A stretch of 35,847 nt of DNA from Bacilli bacterium (lineage in GTDB: Bacteria > Bacillota_I > Bacilli_A > RF39 > UBA660): assembly GCA_016296185.1 (NCBI GenBank), contig JAEDJT010000012.1, positions 1 through 35,847 of the forward strand, in the 5' to 3' direction. This document shows positions 21,201-27,859 of the stretch, in pieces. The translations under genes were made by a program, and so were the position numbers. How positions within the stretch are numbered: position 1 is the first letter of the stretch; every line of letters starts with the position of its first letter. The notes below the pieces were generated by a model, which was not told where the DNA came from, did no database searches, and saw only the letters and a list, made by a program, of their open reading frames with translations.

Positions 21201-22616
21201 ATGGCATTCAATCCGATAGATCAATTGGCAAGTGGTAATGCATACTTCATATTCAACTTAACAGAATATGATAGAAAAACACTTATAGAAGACATAAGAA
21301 AAAGTCCAAAAAGAAATATTATCATAAAAAAGAATGCAAGATTCTTAATGAAGCTATATCGTGGATTCTTACTTTATATTTGTTATGATGTAGAAGAATT
21401 CAAAAATTTAACACAAAAAATAATAACACCTAAATTCTTAAACAATTCATCAAAAGTATTTAATTTAATGAACAATACATCATGGGGAACAGATTATATT
21501 ATTAATAATATAGATGAAATATATAAAAATAACGAAGATATAATAAATACTATTATTAGTACTTTATTTATGAATTATGAAAATAATAAAAAATATATAA
21601 AACAATTATCTATCCATAAAAACTTACATATAAGATATATTTTTATGAGAAATCTTTTATTATATAATCAAGATAAATTACCAGAAATATATGATGATAT
21701 AACAAAATACCTAACAAGTTATACATATCAAGAATATGAACAAATAACATTCTTTCCAGAAAAAATGAACATAAAAGATATATCAGATTTAGCTAATATA
21801 ACATTTAATACAAATAGTCATTTATGGCCATTATTTAAAAATTACATTTTAAGTAACTATAAAACAAATGATATTGCTGAAAATCTATCTACATCAAAAG
21901 AAGGAAAAAAAGAATTAGAAAAAGATCTAGAAACACTATTCGAAACATCTAGAAGATATAAAATACATTTAATAAAACAATATAAAAATAAATTATCAAA
22001 GCAATTATTAGAAGAATATTTAAAATATCTAAATATGTTTAAGAAGAATAACAATTATGATAGTGCTATAGAAAAAATATTTACATATGAATTATATGAA
22101 AAATTAAAAGAATATACAGATAAATATTTATCTTTATCTAAAACACAAGATGTATACCATCTAGGCGAAGGAACTACATGTAGCGCATATCGTATTGGTG
22201 ATTTTACATTAAAACTAGTAAAAACAAAATGGTCATATGAAGATATAATATGTCCAAATTTATATTTAATTGCTAAAAATCTTGAAGAAGACTATATTAG
22301 AGATCAAGAAGGAATTGTAAAAGCTGGATTAGAAGTTCAAAAATATTTAAGTAAATCAGCAAAAAACGTTCCATATCAAACAATACAAGAATTTAGAAAA
22401 GAATTAACTAGAATGGGATATAAATTAAATGATTCAATGATTAATGGTCAATGTGGTGATAATTGTTTATTATTAGATGATTATCATGATGCAGATACAA
22501 GATATCCAGAAAATCTACCAGAATGGTTTAAAGAAACACCATTAGTATTAGTAGACAGAGATCGTGTATATAGAATTGAACAAGATTATATAAAGCAACA
22601 AAAATCAGGATATTAA
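21201..22616 (+). CDS. Large helical protein with C-terminal kinase-like N-lobe, unknown function
   Basis: I do not recognise this 471-residue protein as a whole. Residues 1-310 are helical and Asn/Lys/Tyr/Leu-rich, with no membrane segment. From about 319 a protein-kinase-like N-lobe appears: the glycine-rich loop LGEGTTCSAYRIG (321-333) and a lysine in TLKLVK (K338) at the normal distance. The rest (about 345-471) lacks clear HRD and DFG motifs; DRDRVYRIEQDY near the end is a possible stand-in. It could be a pseudokinase-like or nucleotide-binding domain. Start 21201 is set by AAAGGGGG and by the promoter, which covers the longer reading. It ends in a terminator shared with the convergent gene at 22629. 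Confidence 0.65.
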   Translation: MAFNPIDQLASGNAYFIFNLTEYDRKTLIEDIRKSPKRNIIIKKNARFLMKLYRGFLLYICYDVEEFKNLTQKIITPKFLNNSSKVFNLMNNTSWGTDYIINNIDEIYKNNEDIINTIISTLFMNYENNKKYIKQLSIHKNLHIRYIFMRNLLLYNQDKLPEIYDDITKYLTSYTYQEYEQITFFPEKMNIKDISDLANITFNTNSHLWPLFKNYILSNYKTNDIAENLSTSKEGKKELEKDLETLFETSRRYKIHLIKQYKNKLSKQLLEEYLKYLNMFKKNNNYDSAIEKIFTYELYEKLKEYTDKYLSLSKTQDVYHLGEGTTCSAYRIGDFTLKLVKTKWSYEDIICPNLYLIAKNLEEDYIRDQEGIVKAGLEVQKYLSKSAKNVPYQTIQEFRKELTRMGYKLNDSMINGQCGDNCLLLDDYHDADTRYPENLPEWFKETPLVLVDRDRVYRIEQDYIKQQKSGY

Positions 22617-22631
22617 TTCCTGATTTTTTTA
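22601..22631. terminator. Bidirectional terminator between convergent genes
   Basis: AAAATCAGGA (22601-22610) pairs with TCCTGATTTT (22618-22627), flanked by T-runs in both directions. The loop holds the TAA stop (22614-22616) of the plus-strand gene; the minus-strand stop (22629-22631) abuts the other side. Confidence 0.88.
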
Positions 22632-23156
22632 ATTTCTTAATATTTTAGTTAATACTTTATGATCAAAATAAATACTCTCATCATTATCTAAATCAGCAGA
22701 TAAAGTATCATCTCTATCATATCCTAACTTATAAGCTATATTATGACATATCCATTCATTTCTTAAAGATTCAATACTTCTATTCCAATTAGAAGGATAC
22801 ATTTCTTCATAAGTAAGTAATATATTTAAAACATCATCAATAATATCTTTATCCCAAATTAATGAAGAATTAAATACTACCATATCTGGATTATCAGCAT
22901 CTCTCCTATCAATAACAATAATATCATTAGGTTTAACAATAGTCTTAACACTTTTTAAATCACTATCACTAACAATATATACATTACCACTTCTATAAGA
23001 AGCAAAAGGTTCTAAATTATTATGACATTCATAATTAATTGAAAATATAGGATTATATTCTCTATCTTTATGACCAAATAATCCTAAACCAATAGAACCC
23101 ATAATTAGTCCAGTAGCAATTAATCTTTTCTTTTTATTTTTAATTTTATTCTTCAT
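22629..23156 (-). CDS. Small exported or membrane-anchored protein of unknown function
   Basis: I do not recognise this 175-residue protein. A very basic start (KNKIKNKKKR) is followed by a short hydrophobic segment (about 12-28) and a domain of about 145 residues. Its C-terminal part has N-E-W-I-C-H-N-x-A-Y-K-L-G-Y-x-R-D-D-T-L-S-A-D-L-D-N-D-E (about 129-157), a W/H/Y/D-rich segment that looks like an active or metal-binding site. A strong ribosome-binding site (AGGAGGT) precedes the ATG. It follows the lipoprotein gene after a terminator; a TATAAT lies there but too near the start codon to be a normal promoter. Confidence 0.6.
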   Translation of the reverse strand: MKNKIKNKKKRLIATGLIMGSIGLGLFGHKDREYNPIFSINYECHNNLEPFASYRSGNVYIVSDSDLKSVKTIVKPNDIIVIDRRDADNPDMVVFNSSLIWDKDIIDDVLNILLTYEEMYPSNWNRSIESLRNEWICHNIAYKLGYDRDDTLSADLDNDESIYFDHKVLTKILRN

Positions 23157-23173
23157 TATTACCTCCTGATTAT

Positions 23174-23198
23174 AAAAAAAGAGAATTAACTCTCTTTT
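23174..23198 (-). terminator. Intrinsic terminator with the lipoprotein stop in its loop
   Basis: AAAAGAGA (23177-23184) pairs with TCTCTTTT (23191-23198), then a T-run. The 6-base loop contains the TAA stop (23186-23188). Confidence 0.85.
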
Positions 23199-23824
23199 AC
23201 TTTAGCTGGAACTCTTGTTTTAGTAACACAATCATAACCAACTAATTCTGATCCTTCTTCACATGAATAAATAACACCAATTGAATTTTCTAAAATACAA
23301 TATTTACCGTTTAATTTACCTTCATCACATGAATACTTAATTTTTCCTTGTGCAATTTTTCTACAAGTACCATAAATATCTTTAGTACCTTTAGGACAAT
23401 TTATTTCTTTAGTAATTGCAGGACTTTCCATAGTAGTACTTTCTAAGCATTCTCCACCTTCTCTAATTAAACAAACTTCATAACTACACATGTTTTCAAC
23501 TAAAGTATGACTAATTGTATCAGGAAAAATTTTATCATTACATTCATATTTAATTTCAGGTTCTACTGGCTCATTACTAATACACATACCAGATTCAGCA
23601 GTATATCCTTCTCTACAATTAATTTCAGAATGTGCATCTTTTCTTTCCTTACAAACATAACCTACTTTAGTATAACCATCTCTACATGAAGCAATAGCAT
23701 CTTTGTAGTTTTCAATGATACATTCATCACCATCTAATTCACCATTAAGACAATAATATGTCTTTTCAGTACCACATCCACATAATAACAAAACAGCCAA
23801 CAATAATAATATTCTTTTTTTCAT
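23186..23824 (-). CDS. Cysteine-rich lipoprotein with duplicated C-module
   Basis: This 212-residue protein has a lipoprotein signal peptide (MKKRILLLLAVLLLCGCG, with a lipobox cysteine at 15 or 17), so it is expected to be lipid-anchored on the outer face of the membrane. The mature part has about 18 cysteines. The N-terminal unit (about 23-58) and C-terminal unit (about 163-199) repeat one plan: Y-x-C-x-x-G-x-L-x-G-x-x-C-I-x-E-N, a spacer, S-C-x-x-G, V-G-Y-x-C. Shorter C-x-x-G-Y...G-x-C units lie between. This resembles small disulphide-knotted modules, though no known family is recognised. It follows the gene at 23834 after nine bases, so the two are co-transcribed. Confidence 0.78.
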   Translation of the reverse strand: MKKRILLLLAVLLLCGCGTEKTYYCLNGELDGDECIIENYKDAIASCRDGYTKVGYVCKERKDAHSEINCREGYTAESGMCISNEPVEPEIKYECNDKIFPDTISHTLVENMCSYEVCLIREGGECLESTTMESPAITKEINCPKGTKDIYGTCRKIAQGKIKYSCDEGKLNGKYCILENSIGVIYSCEEGSELVGYDCVTKTRVPAKVKES

Positions 23825-23833
23825 ATTATCACC

Positions 23834-24658
23834 TTATTCTATAGGTTCAGAACTATACCAATATACTGAACCATCAGTATTCTTTTTAAAAGTATGTTTA
23901 TACTTTTTCATATCATTTTTATTATTAGTTAAAATCATATCTAAAATAATATTAGCTTCTTCAGTACTATTTTTAACTTCATCACTTAATTCAACTTCAT
24001 TTATCATATTAGATTCAGTATATAAATGACTTTTACCATTATTAAAAGTATAAAATAAGAAAGAATCCTCTATATATAAATAATTATCATCCTCATATGC
24101 TTTATTAATCTCTCTTATAACAGCACCATATTCTAAAGAGCCATCAGTAAATGAATAAGTATAATAACCATCTTCATAAGTAACGTTTTTACCAACACCT
24201 ATTTCAAATGATTCATCAATTAATTCATCACCATATAAATATAAAGAAGCTTCATGCATAAGATCACTACTAAATTTATATGAAGTTCCTTTTAATATAT
24301 CTCCATCAATAGCTTCTCCTGATATTATTTCAATATTATTCTCATTTAATTTACTTTTTAAATAATCATAAGAAGCAGATAATAAATATCCATTATCTAA
24401 TTTATTCTTATTTATAAAACTACTTTGATAAGCATTTACTCTTATTTTATTAGTACTATAAGCTGGAATAATATGATAAGCATTAATAACTCTACCACTA
24501 CTTATATCTAATTCTAAAACTTGTTTTTGAGTTGTAACATTAGTAATAGCATCTGGTTCAAATTTATTACCAATAATGTAACCAATACCAAAGAAACCTA
24601 ATACTACGATAACTATGATTATAATCATCAATAATACTATTATTTTCTTACTATTCAT
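23834..24658 (-). CDS. Membrane-anchored extracytoplasmic protein, unknown function
   Basis: I do not recognise this 274-residue protein. One long N-terminal membrane helix (about 5-30) is followed by a beta-rich external domain with no cysteine, many Tyr and Asn residues, and a last helical stretch (VKNSTEEANIILDMILTNN). It lies nine bases upstream of the Cys-rich lipoprotein gene and is expected to be co-transcribed with it; the pair may act together at the surface. Its promoter is an extended -10 at 24681-24689. Confidence 0.6.
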   Translation of the reverse strand: MNSKKIIVLLMIIIIVIVVLGFFGIGYIIGNKFEPDAITNVTTQKQVLELDISSGRVINAYHIIPAYSTNKIRVNAYQSSFINKNKLDNGYLLSASYDYLKSKLNENNIEIISGEAIDGDILKGTSYKFSSDLMHEASLYLYGDELIDESFEIGVGKNVTYEDGYYTYSFTDGSLEYGAVIREINKAYEDDNYLYIEDSFLFYTFNNGKSHLYTESNMINEVELSDEVKNSTEEANIILDMILTNNKNDMKKYKHTFKKNTDGSVYWYSSEPIE

Positions 24659-24680
24659 ATTACAACACCTCTACTATAAT

Positions 24681-24689
24681 AATATACCA
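24681..24689 (-). promoter_or_regulatory. Extended -10 promoter for the 23834-24658/lipoprotein operon
   Basis: TGGTATATT lies 22 bases upstream of the ATG at 24658. AGAGGTG follows as ribosome-binding site. No -35 is clear. Confidence 0.45.
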
Positions 24690-24700
24690 AAAAATAAGCA

Positions 24701-24723
24701 AAAAAAAAACTACTAAAAGTAGT
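24701..24723 (-). terminator. Intrinsic terminator of the yceD-rpmF operon
   Basis: ACTACT (24709-24714) pairs with AGTAGT (24718-24723) around AAA, followed by a long T-run on the minus strand. It lies seven bases after the rpmF stop. Confidence 0.85.
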
Positions 24724-24730
24724 ATTTAAA

Positions 24731-24928
24731 CTATTCTTCAGTAGCGTCTTTTTCTACTACAGAGATAACTTCTTTACCTTTGTAATAACCACATTTAGTA
24801 CATGCACGATGAGGTTGGATTGTTGCACCACATTTAGGACATGCTGTTAAAGTTCCAACTTCTTTTTTTAAGTGAGTACGACGCATTCTTTTTTTAGTTT
24901 TACTTGTTCTTCTAAAAGGTACTGCCAT
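24731..24928 (-). CDS. rpmF: 50S ribosomal protein L32
   Basis: The 65-residue product begins MAVPFRRTSKTKKRMRRTH, the family signature, and keeps the zinc ribbon C30/C33 and C43/C46, so it is the zinc-binding form. The acidic tail after the ribbon is a few residues longer than usual. A longer reading from 24955 would overlap yceD; AAGGAGTG just upstream of 24928 fixes the start. It lies four bases after yceD, the usual yceD-rpmF pair. Confidence 0.97.
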   Translation of the reverse strand: MAVPFRRTSKTKKRMRRTHLKKEVGTLTACPKCGATIQPHRACTKCGYYKGKEVISVVEKDATEE

Positions 24929-24932
24929 AATT

Positions 24933-25412
24933 TCACTCCTTCCCTTCTTTATCAAGTAACCCCAATAACGGAGCTAATCTTGGATCTACTACTTTTTTTT
25001 CTTCATCTACTAGTTCCCAGCCTTCACCAGACATACTAATCTTTTGATTAGGGTCTTTTCGAAAACTAATCGGAACCTCTAGTACAATATTTTGCCATAA
25101 AATATCCATAATATCAAGTTTTTTTAACTCATTTGAATTAATTTCTGATGCATTTTCACTTAAAACTTCTGAAATTTCAATATCAATTGGATAATCACAA
25201 GGTTCTAAAGTTAAAGCATCTAATAGAACAATACTACCATTTACTTTACAATCAAATACGATTTCATTAGTAACACTATAGTATGCTCTACCTTCTACAT
25301 GAATATTTTCTGCCTTTTGAATGGGCGTATTTTTAATGTAATCATCATTAAATTCAATATTATCATTGATAACTACACCTTTTTCATCAACTTTAGCTAA
25401 ATCAATATACAT
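24933..25412 (-). CDS. YceD family protein (DUF177)
   Basis: The 159-residue cytoplasmic protein belongs to the DUF177/YceD family (Bacillus YlbN), known for its position before rpmF and linked to 23S rRNA or ribosome assembly. Visible features are the core V-E-G-R-A-Y-Y-S-V-x-N-E-I-V-F-D-C-K-V-N-G, then L-D-I-M-D-I-L-W-Q-N-I-V-L-E-V-P-I, and the C-terminal V-D-P-R-L-A-P-L-L-G-L-L typical of the family. GGTGAT precedes the ATG at 25412; a GTG four codons upstream lies in that site. It is first of a two-gene operon with rpmF, behind a promoter whose spacer is a palindrome. Confidence 0.9.
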   Translation of the reverse strand: MYIDLAKVDEKGVVINDNIEFNDDYIKNTPIQKAENIHVEGRAYYSVTNEIVFDCKVNGSIVLLDALTLEPCDYPIDIEISEVLSENASEINSNELKKLDIMDILWQNIVLEVPISFRKDPNQKISMSGEGWELVDEEKKVVDPRLAPLLGLLDKEGKE

Positions 25413-25434
25413 AATATCACCCACTAGCGAAATA

Positions 25435-25463
25435 ATTATACCTTATTTTTATAAAAATAACAA
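25435..25463 (-). promoter_or_regulatory. yceD-rpmF promoter TTGTTA-17-TATAAT
   Basis: TTGTTA (25458-25463) and TATAAT (25435-25440) are exactly 17 bases apart. Most of the spacer is the perfect palindrome at 25443-25460. Confidence 0.55.
25443..25460. repeat. Perfect 18-bp palindrome in the yceD promoter spacer
   Basis: TTATTTTTATAAAAATAA is its own reverse complement. It lies between the -35 and -10 of the yceD-rpmF promoter, so a bound regulator would block it. It may also act as a weak terminator for the kinase gene ending at 25470, though it lacks a T-run. Confidence 0.5.
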
Positions 25464-25469
25464 CTCTTA

Positions 25470-26273
25470 TTACATTGCAAGAGATAATCTCTTATCTTCA
25501 GTTAAATTATTAATAACATTTTTAATCATTCTTCTATTAGTTCCCATACTAGATTTAATAATAATTCTAGTCACATCAGGTACATTTATATCTTTCTCAG
25601 ATAAATTATCAAAAATAGAATCAAGATTATTACTACTAATAATTCCTAATTTATTAACTAAATATTTAGTATAAAAAGGATTACTAGAACTTAAAAAATC
25701 ATATAAATAATTAACTTCATTTTTATAACTATCACTATTAACCCCTAAACTATATATACCATCATTAATAGCTAACTTTTCTCCAATCATTTCATTATCA
25801 AATATTGGAGAAACTCTAATAGAACCATCACTTTTATCAACTATAAACGTAATATTTAAATAATGTCTATCACTATTACCTATTAAAGAATCAAACAGAA
25901 ATAAATCAACCAATTTATTCATAATATTAGTTACATATTTAGGATAATACTTACTAAAGAAATACCATATATCCATTAAATGTAAATTTAAAGAATCTTC
26001 GTTATAATTCATATATAAATCTTCTAAAGAAAGTAATTCTTCTTTTTCAGGATCATATACACTTTCACTCATGATATATTTTCTACCATTATAATCCCCT
26101 AATTCATAATGAGCATGATCTATACCATATTGAGTAGCTATTTCTTCAGCAATAAATTCATTAAACATTAAAGATCTATCAGCTTTTTTACAATAATATT
26201 CTTTACCATTATATAAAACAATAAAATAAACACCAAAATGTTTGATAATATTATCTTCCTTTATCTGTATCAT
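25470..26273 (-). CDS. Stand-alone HipA-like kinase-domain protein
   Basis: This 267-residue protein keeps the HipA/CtkA-type kinase core. There is an early lysine pair (YCKKADRS, 27-34) for ATP, FNEFIAEEIA (37-46), the catalytic loop LIGNSDRHYLN (130-140, D135 and N140) and metal-binding SPIFDNE (155-161, D159). The HipA N-terminal subdomain is missing, and no HipB-type antitoxin gene is adjacent, so it is not an evident toxin-antitoxin pair. Targets are unknown; HipA itself phosphorylates glutamyl-tRNA synthetase. A GTG three codons upstream is inside GGGGTGG; the ATG at 26273 is used. It sits between tmcAL (divergent) and yceD-rpmF, genes that are neighbours in Bacillus. Confidence 0.8.
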   Translation of the reverse strand: MIQIKEDNIIKHFGVYFIVLYNGKEYYCKKADRSLMFNEFIAEEIATQYGIDHAHYELGDYNGRKYIMSESVYDPEKEELLSLEDLYMNYNEDSLNLHLMDIWYFFSKYYPKYVTNIMNKLVDLFLFDSLIGNSDRHYLNITFIVDKSDGSIRVSPIFDNEMIGEKLAINDGIYSLGVNSDSYKNEVNYLYDFLSSSNPFYTKYLVNKLGIISSNNLDSIFDNLSEKDINVPDVTRIIIKSSMGTNRRMIKNVINNLTEDKRLSLAM

Positions 26274-26299
26274 AACTTCCACCCCTGAAATTGCGAATT

Positions 26300-26328
26300 A
26301 GTATAACATAAGAATAAAATATGGTAAA
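26300..26328 (-). promoter_or_regulatory. Promoter of the HipA-like gene, overlapping the divergent tmcAL promoter
   Basis: TTTACC (26323-26328), 17 bases, TATACT (26300-26305) with TGT before it. The -35 shares bases with the plus-strand -10 at 26325-26330. Confidence 0.6.
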
Positions 26329-26330
26329 AT
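26322..26330 (+). promoter_or_regulatory. Extended -10 promoter of tmcAL
   Basis: TGGTAAAAT lies 17 bases before the ATG at 26348, with GAGGTG between. It overlaps the -35 of the divergent HipA-like gene, so the two promoters are likely to compete. Confidence 0.5.
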
Positions 26331-26347
26331 ATTGCTGAGGTGTTACT

Positions 26348-27466
26348 ATGAACGTAATAGGTATTATTGCAGAATATAATCCATTTCATAATGGACATAT
26401 ATATCATATTAATAAAATAAAAGAATTATATCCTGATTCAATTATTGTAGCTGTTGTAAATGGATATTTTACACAAAGAGGTACTATATCAGTATTGTCT
26501 AAAGAAGATAAAGCAAAAATATCTCTAAATAATAATATAGATATAGTATTAGAATTACCATTCATATATGGTACACAAGCATCTGATATATTTGCATATA
26601 ATTCAGTAAAAATATTAAATGAATTGAAAGTAGATCATATTGTATTTGGTTCAGAAACAAATGATATTGATGTATTAAATAAAATTGTTGATATTGAATT
26701 AAATGATCCTACATATCAAGAAAAAGTAAAAGAATTATTAGAAAGTGGTATGAATTATCCAACAGCTATGGCTAAAGCTTTAAATTTAACACAAGACTTT
26801 AATAATCCTAATGATTTATTAGGAATCAGTTATATAAAAGCCATAAGACAAATTAATCCAAATATAATACCAGTTACAATAAAAAGAACAAATGATTATC
26901 ACGATAATGAATTAAATGATAATATAGTTAGTGCATCTAACATAAGAGAAAAATTTCTTATTGGTGATGACATAACTAACACATTACCTAATAATGTAAT
27001 ACCATTATTAAAAAAAGTAACAAATGATAAATTATTTAACTTATTAAAATTTAAAATATTAACAGATAAAGACTTATCAATCTATTTAGATGTAGATGAA
27101 GGAATAGAATATAGATTATTAAAATACGTAAATGAATCTAAAACATTAGATGAACTAATCGTTAATGTAAAAACAAAAAGATATACATATAATAAAATAA
27201 ATAGAATGTTATTACATATACTTATTGGTTTAACTAAAAAAGATAATGACAAAATGACATTAGATTATTTTAAAATATTAGGTTTTAACGAAAAAGGTCG
27301 AGAATATTTAAAAACTATTAGAAAAGATATTACTTTACCTACTACACCAGTTAAAGATTCACTTGTATTTAAATATGAATTACAAGCAGCTTATCTATAT
27401 GAACAAGCTACTAAAGAATCATTAAATAATTTTGACATTAAAAATATACCAATACAAAAGAAGTAA
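26348..27466 (+). CDS. tmcAL: tRNA(Met) cytidine acetate ligase TmcAL
   Basis: This enzyme makes N4-acetylcytidine at the wobble base of elongator tRNA Met from acetate and ATP. The 372-residue protein (Bacillus YlbM) begins with the nucleotidyltransferase signature G-I-I-A-E-Y-N-P-F-H-N-G-H (5-17), the H14/H17 pair being the HxGH-type site. N-G-Y-F-T-Q-R-G near 40 and later S-A-S-N-I-R-E-K are also family marks; the C-terminal helical domain is complete. It is transcribed away from the HipA-like kinase, and shares its terminator with the convergent MIF-like gene. Confidence 0.93.
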   Translation: MNVIGIIAEYNPFHNGHIYHINKIKELYPDSIIVAVVNGYFTQRGTISVLSKEDKAKISLNNNIDIVLELPFIYGTQASDIFAYNSVKILNELKVDHIVFGSETNDIDVLNKIVDIELNDPTYQEKVKELLESGMNYPTAMAKALNLTQDFNNPNDLLGISYIKAIRQINPNIIPVTIKRTNDYHDNELNDNIVSASNIREKFLIGDDITNTLPNNVIPLLKKVTNDKLFNLLKFKILTDKDLSIYLDVDEGIEYRLLKYVNESKTLDELIVNVKTKRYTYNKINRMLLHILIGLTKKDNDKMTLDYFKILGFNEKGREYLKTIRKDITLPTTPVKDSLVFKYELQAAYLYEQATKESLNNFDIKNIPIQKK

Positions 27467-27485
27467 CAATTGTTACTTCTTTTTA
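27456..27485. terminator. Bidirectional terminator between tmcAL and the MIF-like gene
   Basis: AAAAGAAGTAAC (27456-27467) pairs with GTTACTTCTTTT (27472-27483) around AATT, with T-runs on both strands. The tmcAL stop TAA (27464-27466) is inside the stem. Confidence 0.88.
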
Positions 27486-27488
27486 TTA

Positions 27489-27830
27489 TTAAAAATTATT
27501 TCCATTCCATCCCCAGTTATCTATTTCAGTATAACTTACATAGATATTTGATGGGTCTATTCTTAATTCTTCATTAATAATTTTAGTTATTGCTTGTGTC
27601 ATAGCATTATAAGAATTACTATCTGCTCTTCCATATAATTTAACATCTATATAAGCAATATCAATACTATTATCACCTTTAAAATACATATTACATTCAG
27701 GTACAAAATCTAACATTAACCAAGATTCACTTTTACCTATTAAAGTAATAGCTTCTCCTAATTTAGATTTAATATTAATTTCTTGATCAACACTAATACT
27801 TTTATTAGTTCTTGTTTGTATAAATGGCAT
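27489..27830 (-). CDS. MIF-like tautomerase superfamily protein
   Basis: This 113-residue protein matches macrophage migration inhibitory factor/phenylpyruvate tautomerase. P2 would be the catalytic N-terminal proline after Met removal; E-S-W-L-M-L-D and C-N-M-Y-F-K-G-D lie mid-sequence; A-Y-I-D-V-K-L-Y-G-R is a family strand; and the end D-N-W-G-W-N-G-N-N-F matches the eukaryotic MIF tail. Members are trimers with tautomerase activity; animal MIF is also a cytokine. No signal peptide is present, as in MIF. Its extended -10 overlaps the end of the Fic gene. A role toward a host is inference only. Confidence 0.92.
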   Translation of the reverse strand: MPFIQTRTNKSISVDQEINIKSKLGEAITLIGKSESWLMLDFVPECNMYFKGDNSIDIAYIDVKLYGRADSNSYNAMTQAITKIINEELRIDPSNIYVSYTEIDNWGWNGNNF

Positions 27831-27850
27831 TTATATCATCTCCTAAAATA

Positions 27851-27859
27851 ATTATACCA
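27851..27859 (-). promoter_or_regulatory. Extended -10 promoter of the MIF-like gene
   Basis: TGGTATAAT, a perfect TGnTATAAT, abuts the TAA stop of the Fic gene (27860-27862), 20 bases before the MIF-like ATG. Confidence 0.65.

Noticed and set aside
23161..23176. TATAAT as a promoter for the gene at 22629-23156
   Set aside because: It overlaps the T-run of the upstream terminator and lies only about 12 bases before the ATG, so the RNA would start within the ribosome-binding site. Read-through is more likely.
25366..25674. 102-codon plus-strand frame between yceD and the HipA-like gene
   Set aside because: It spans the yceD promoter and runs into the coding strand of two supported genes; it has no ribosome-binding site.
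25470..26273. HipBA toxin-antitoxin locus
   Set aside because: Neither neighbour encodes a helix-turn-helix HipB-like protein; the flanking genes are yceD and tmcAL.
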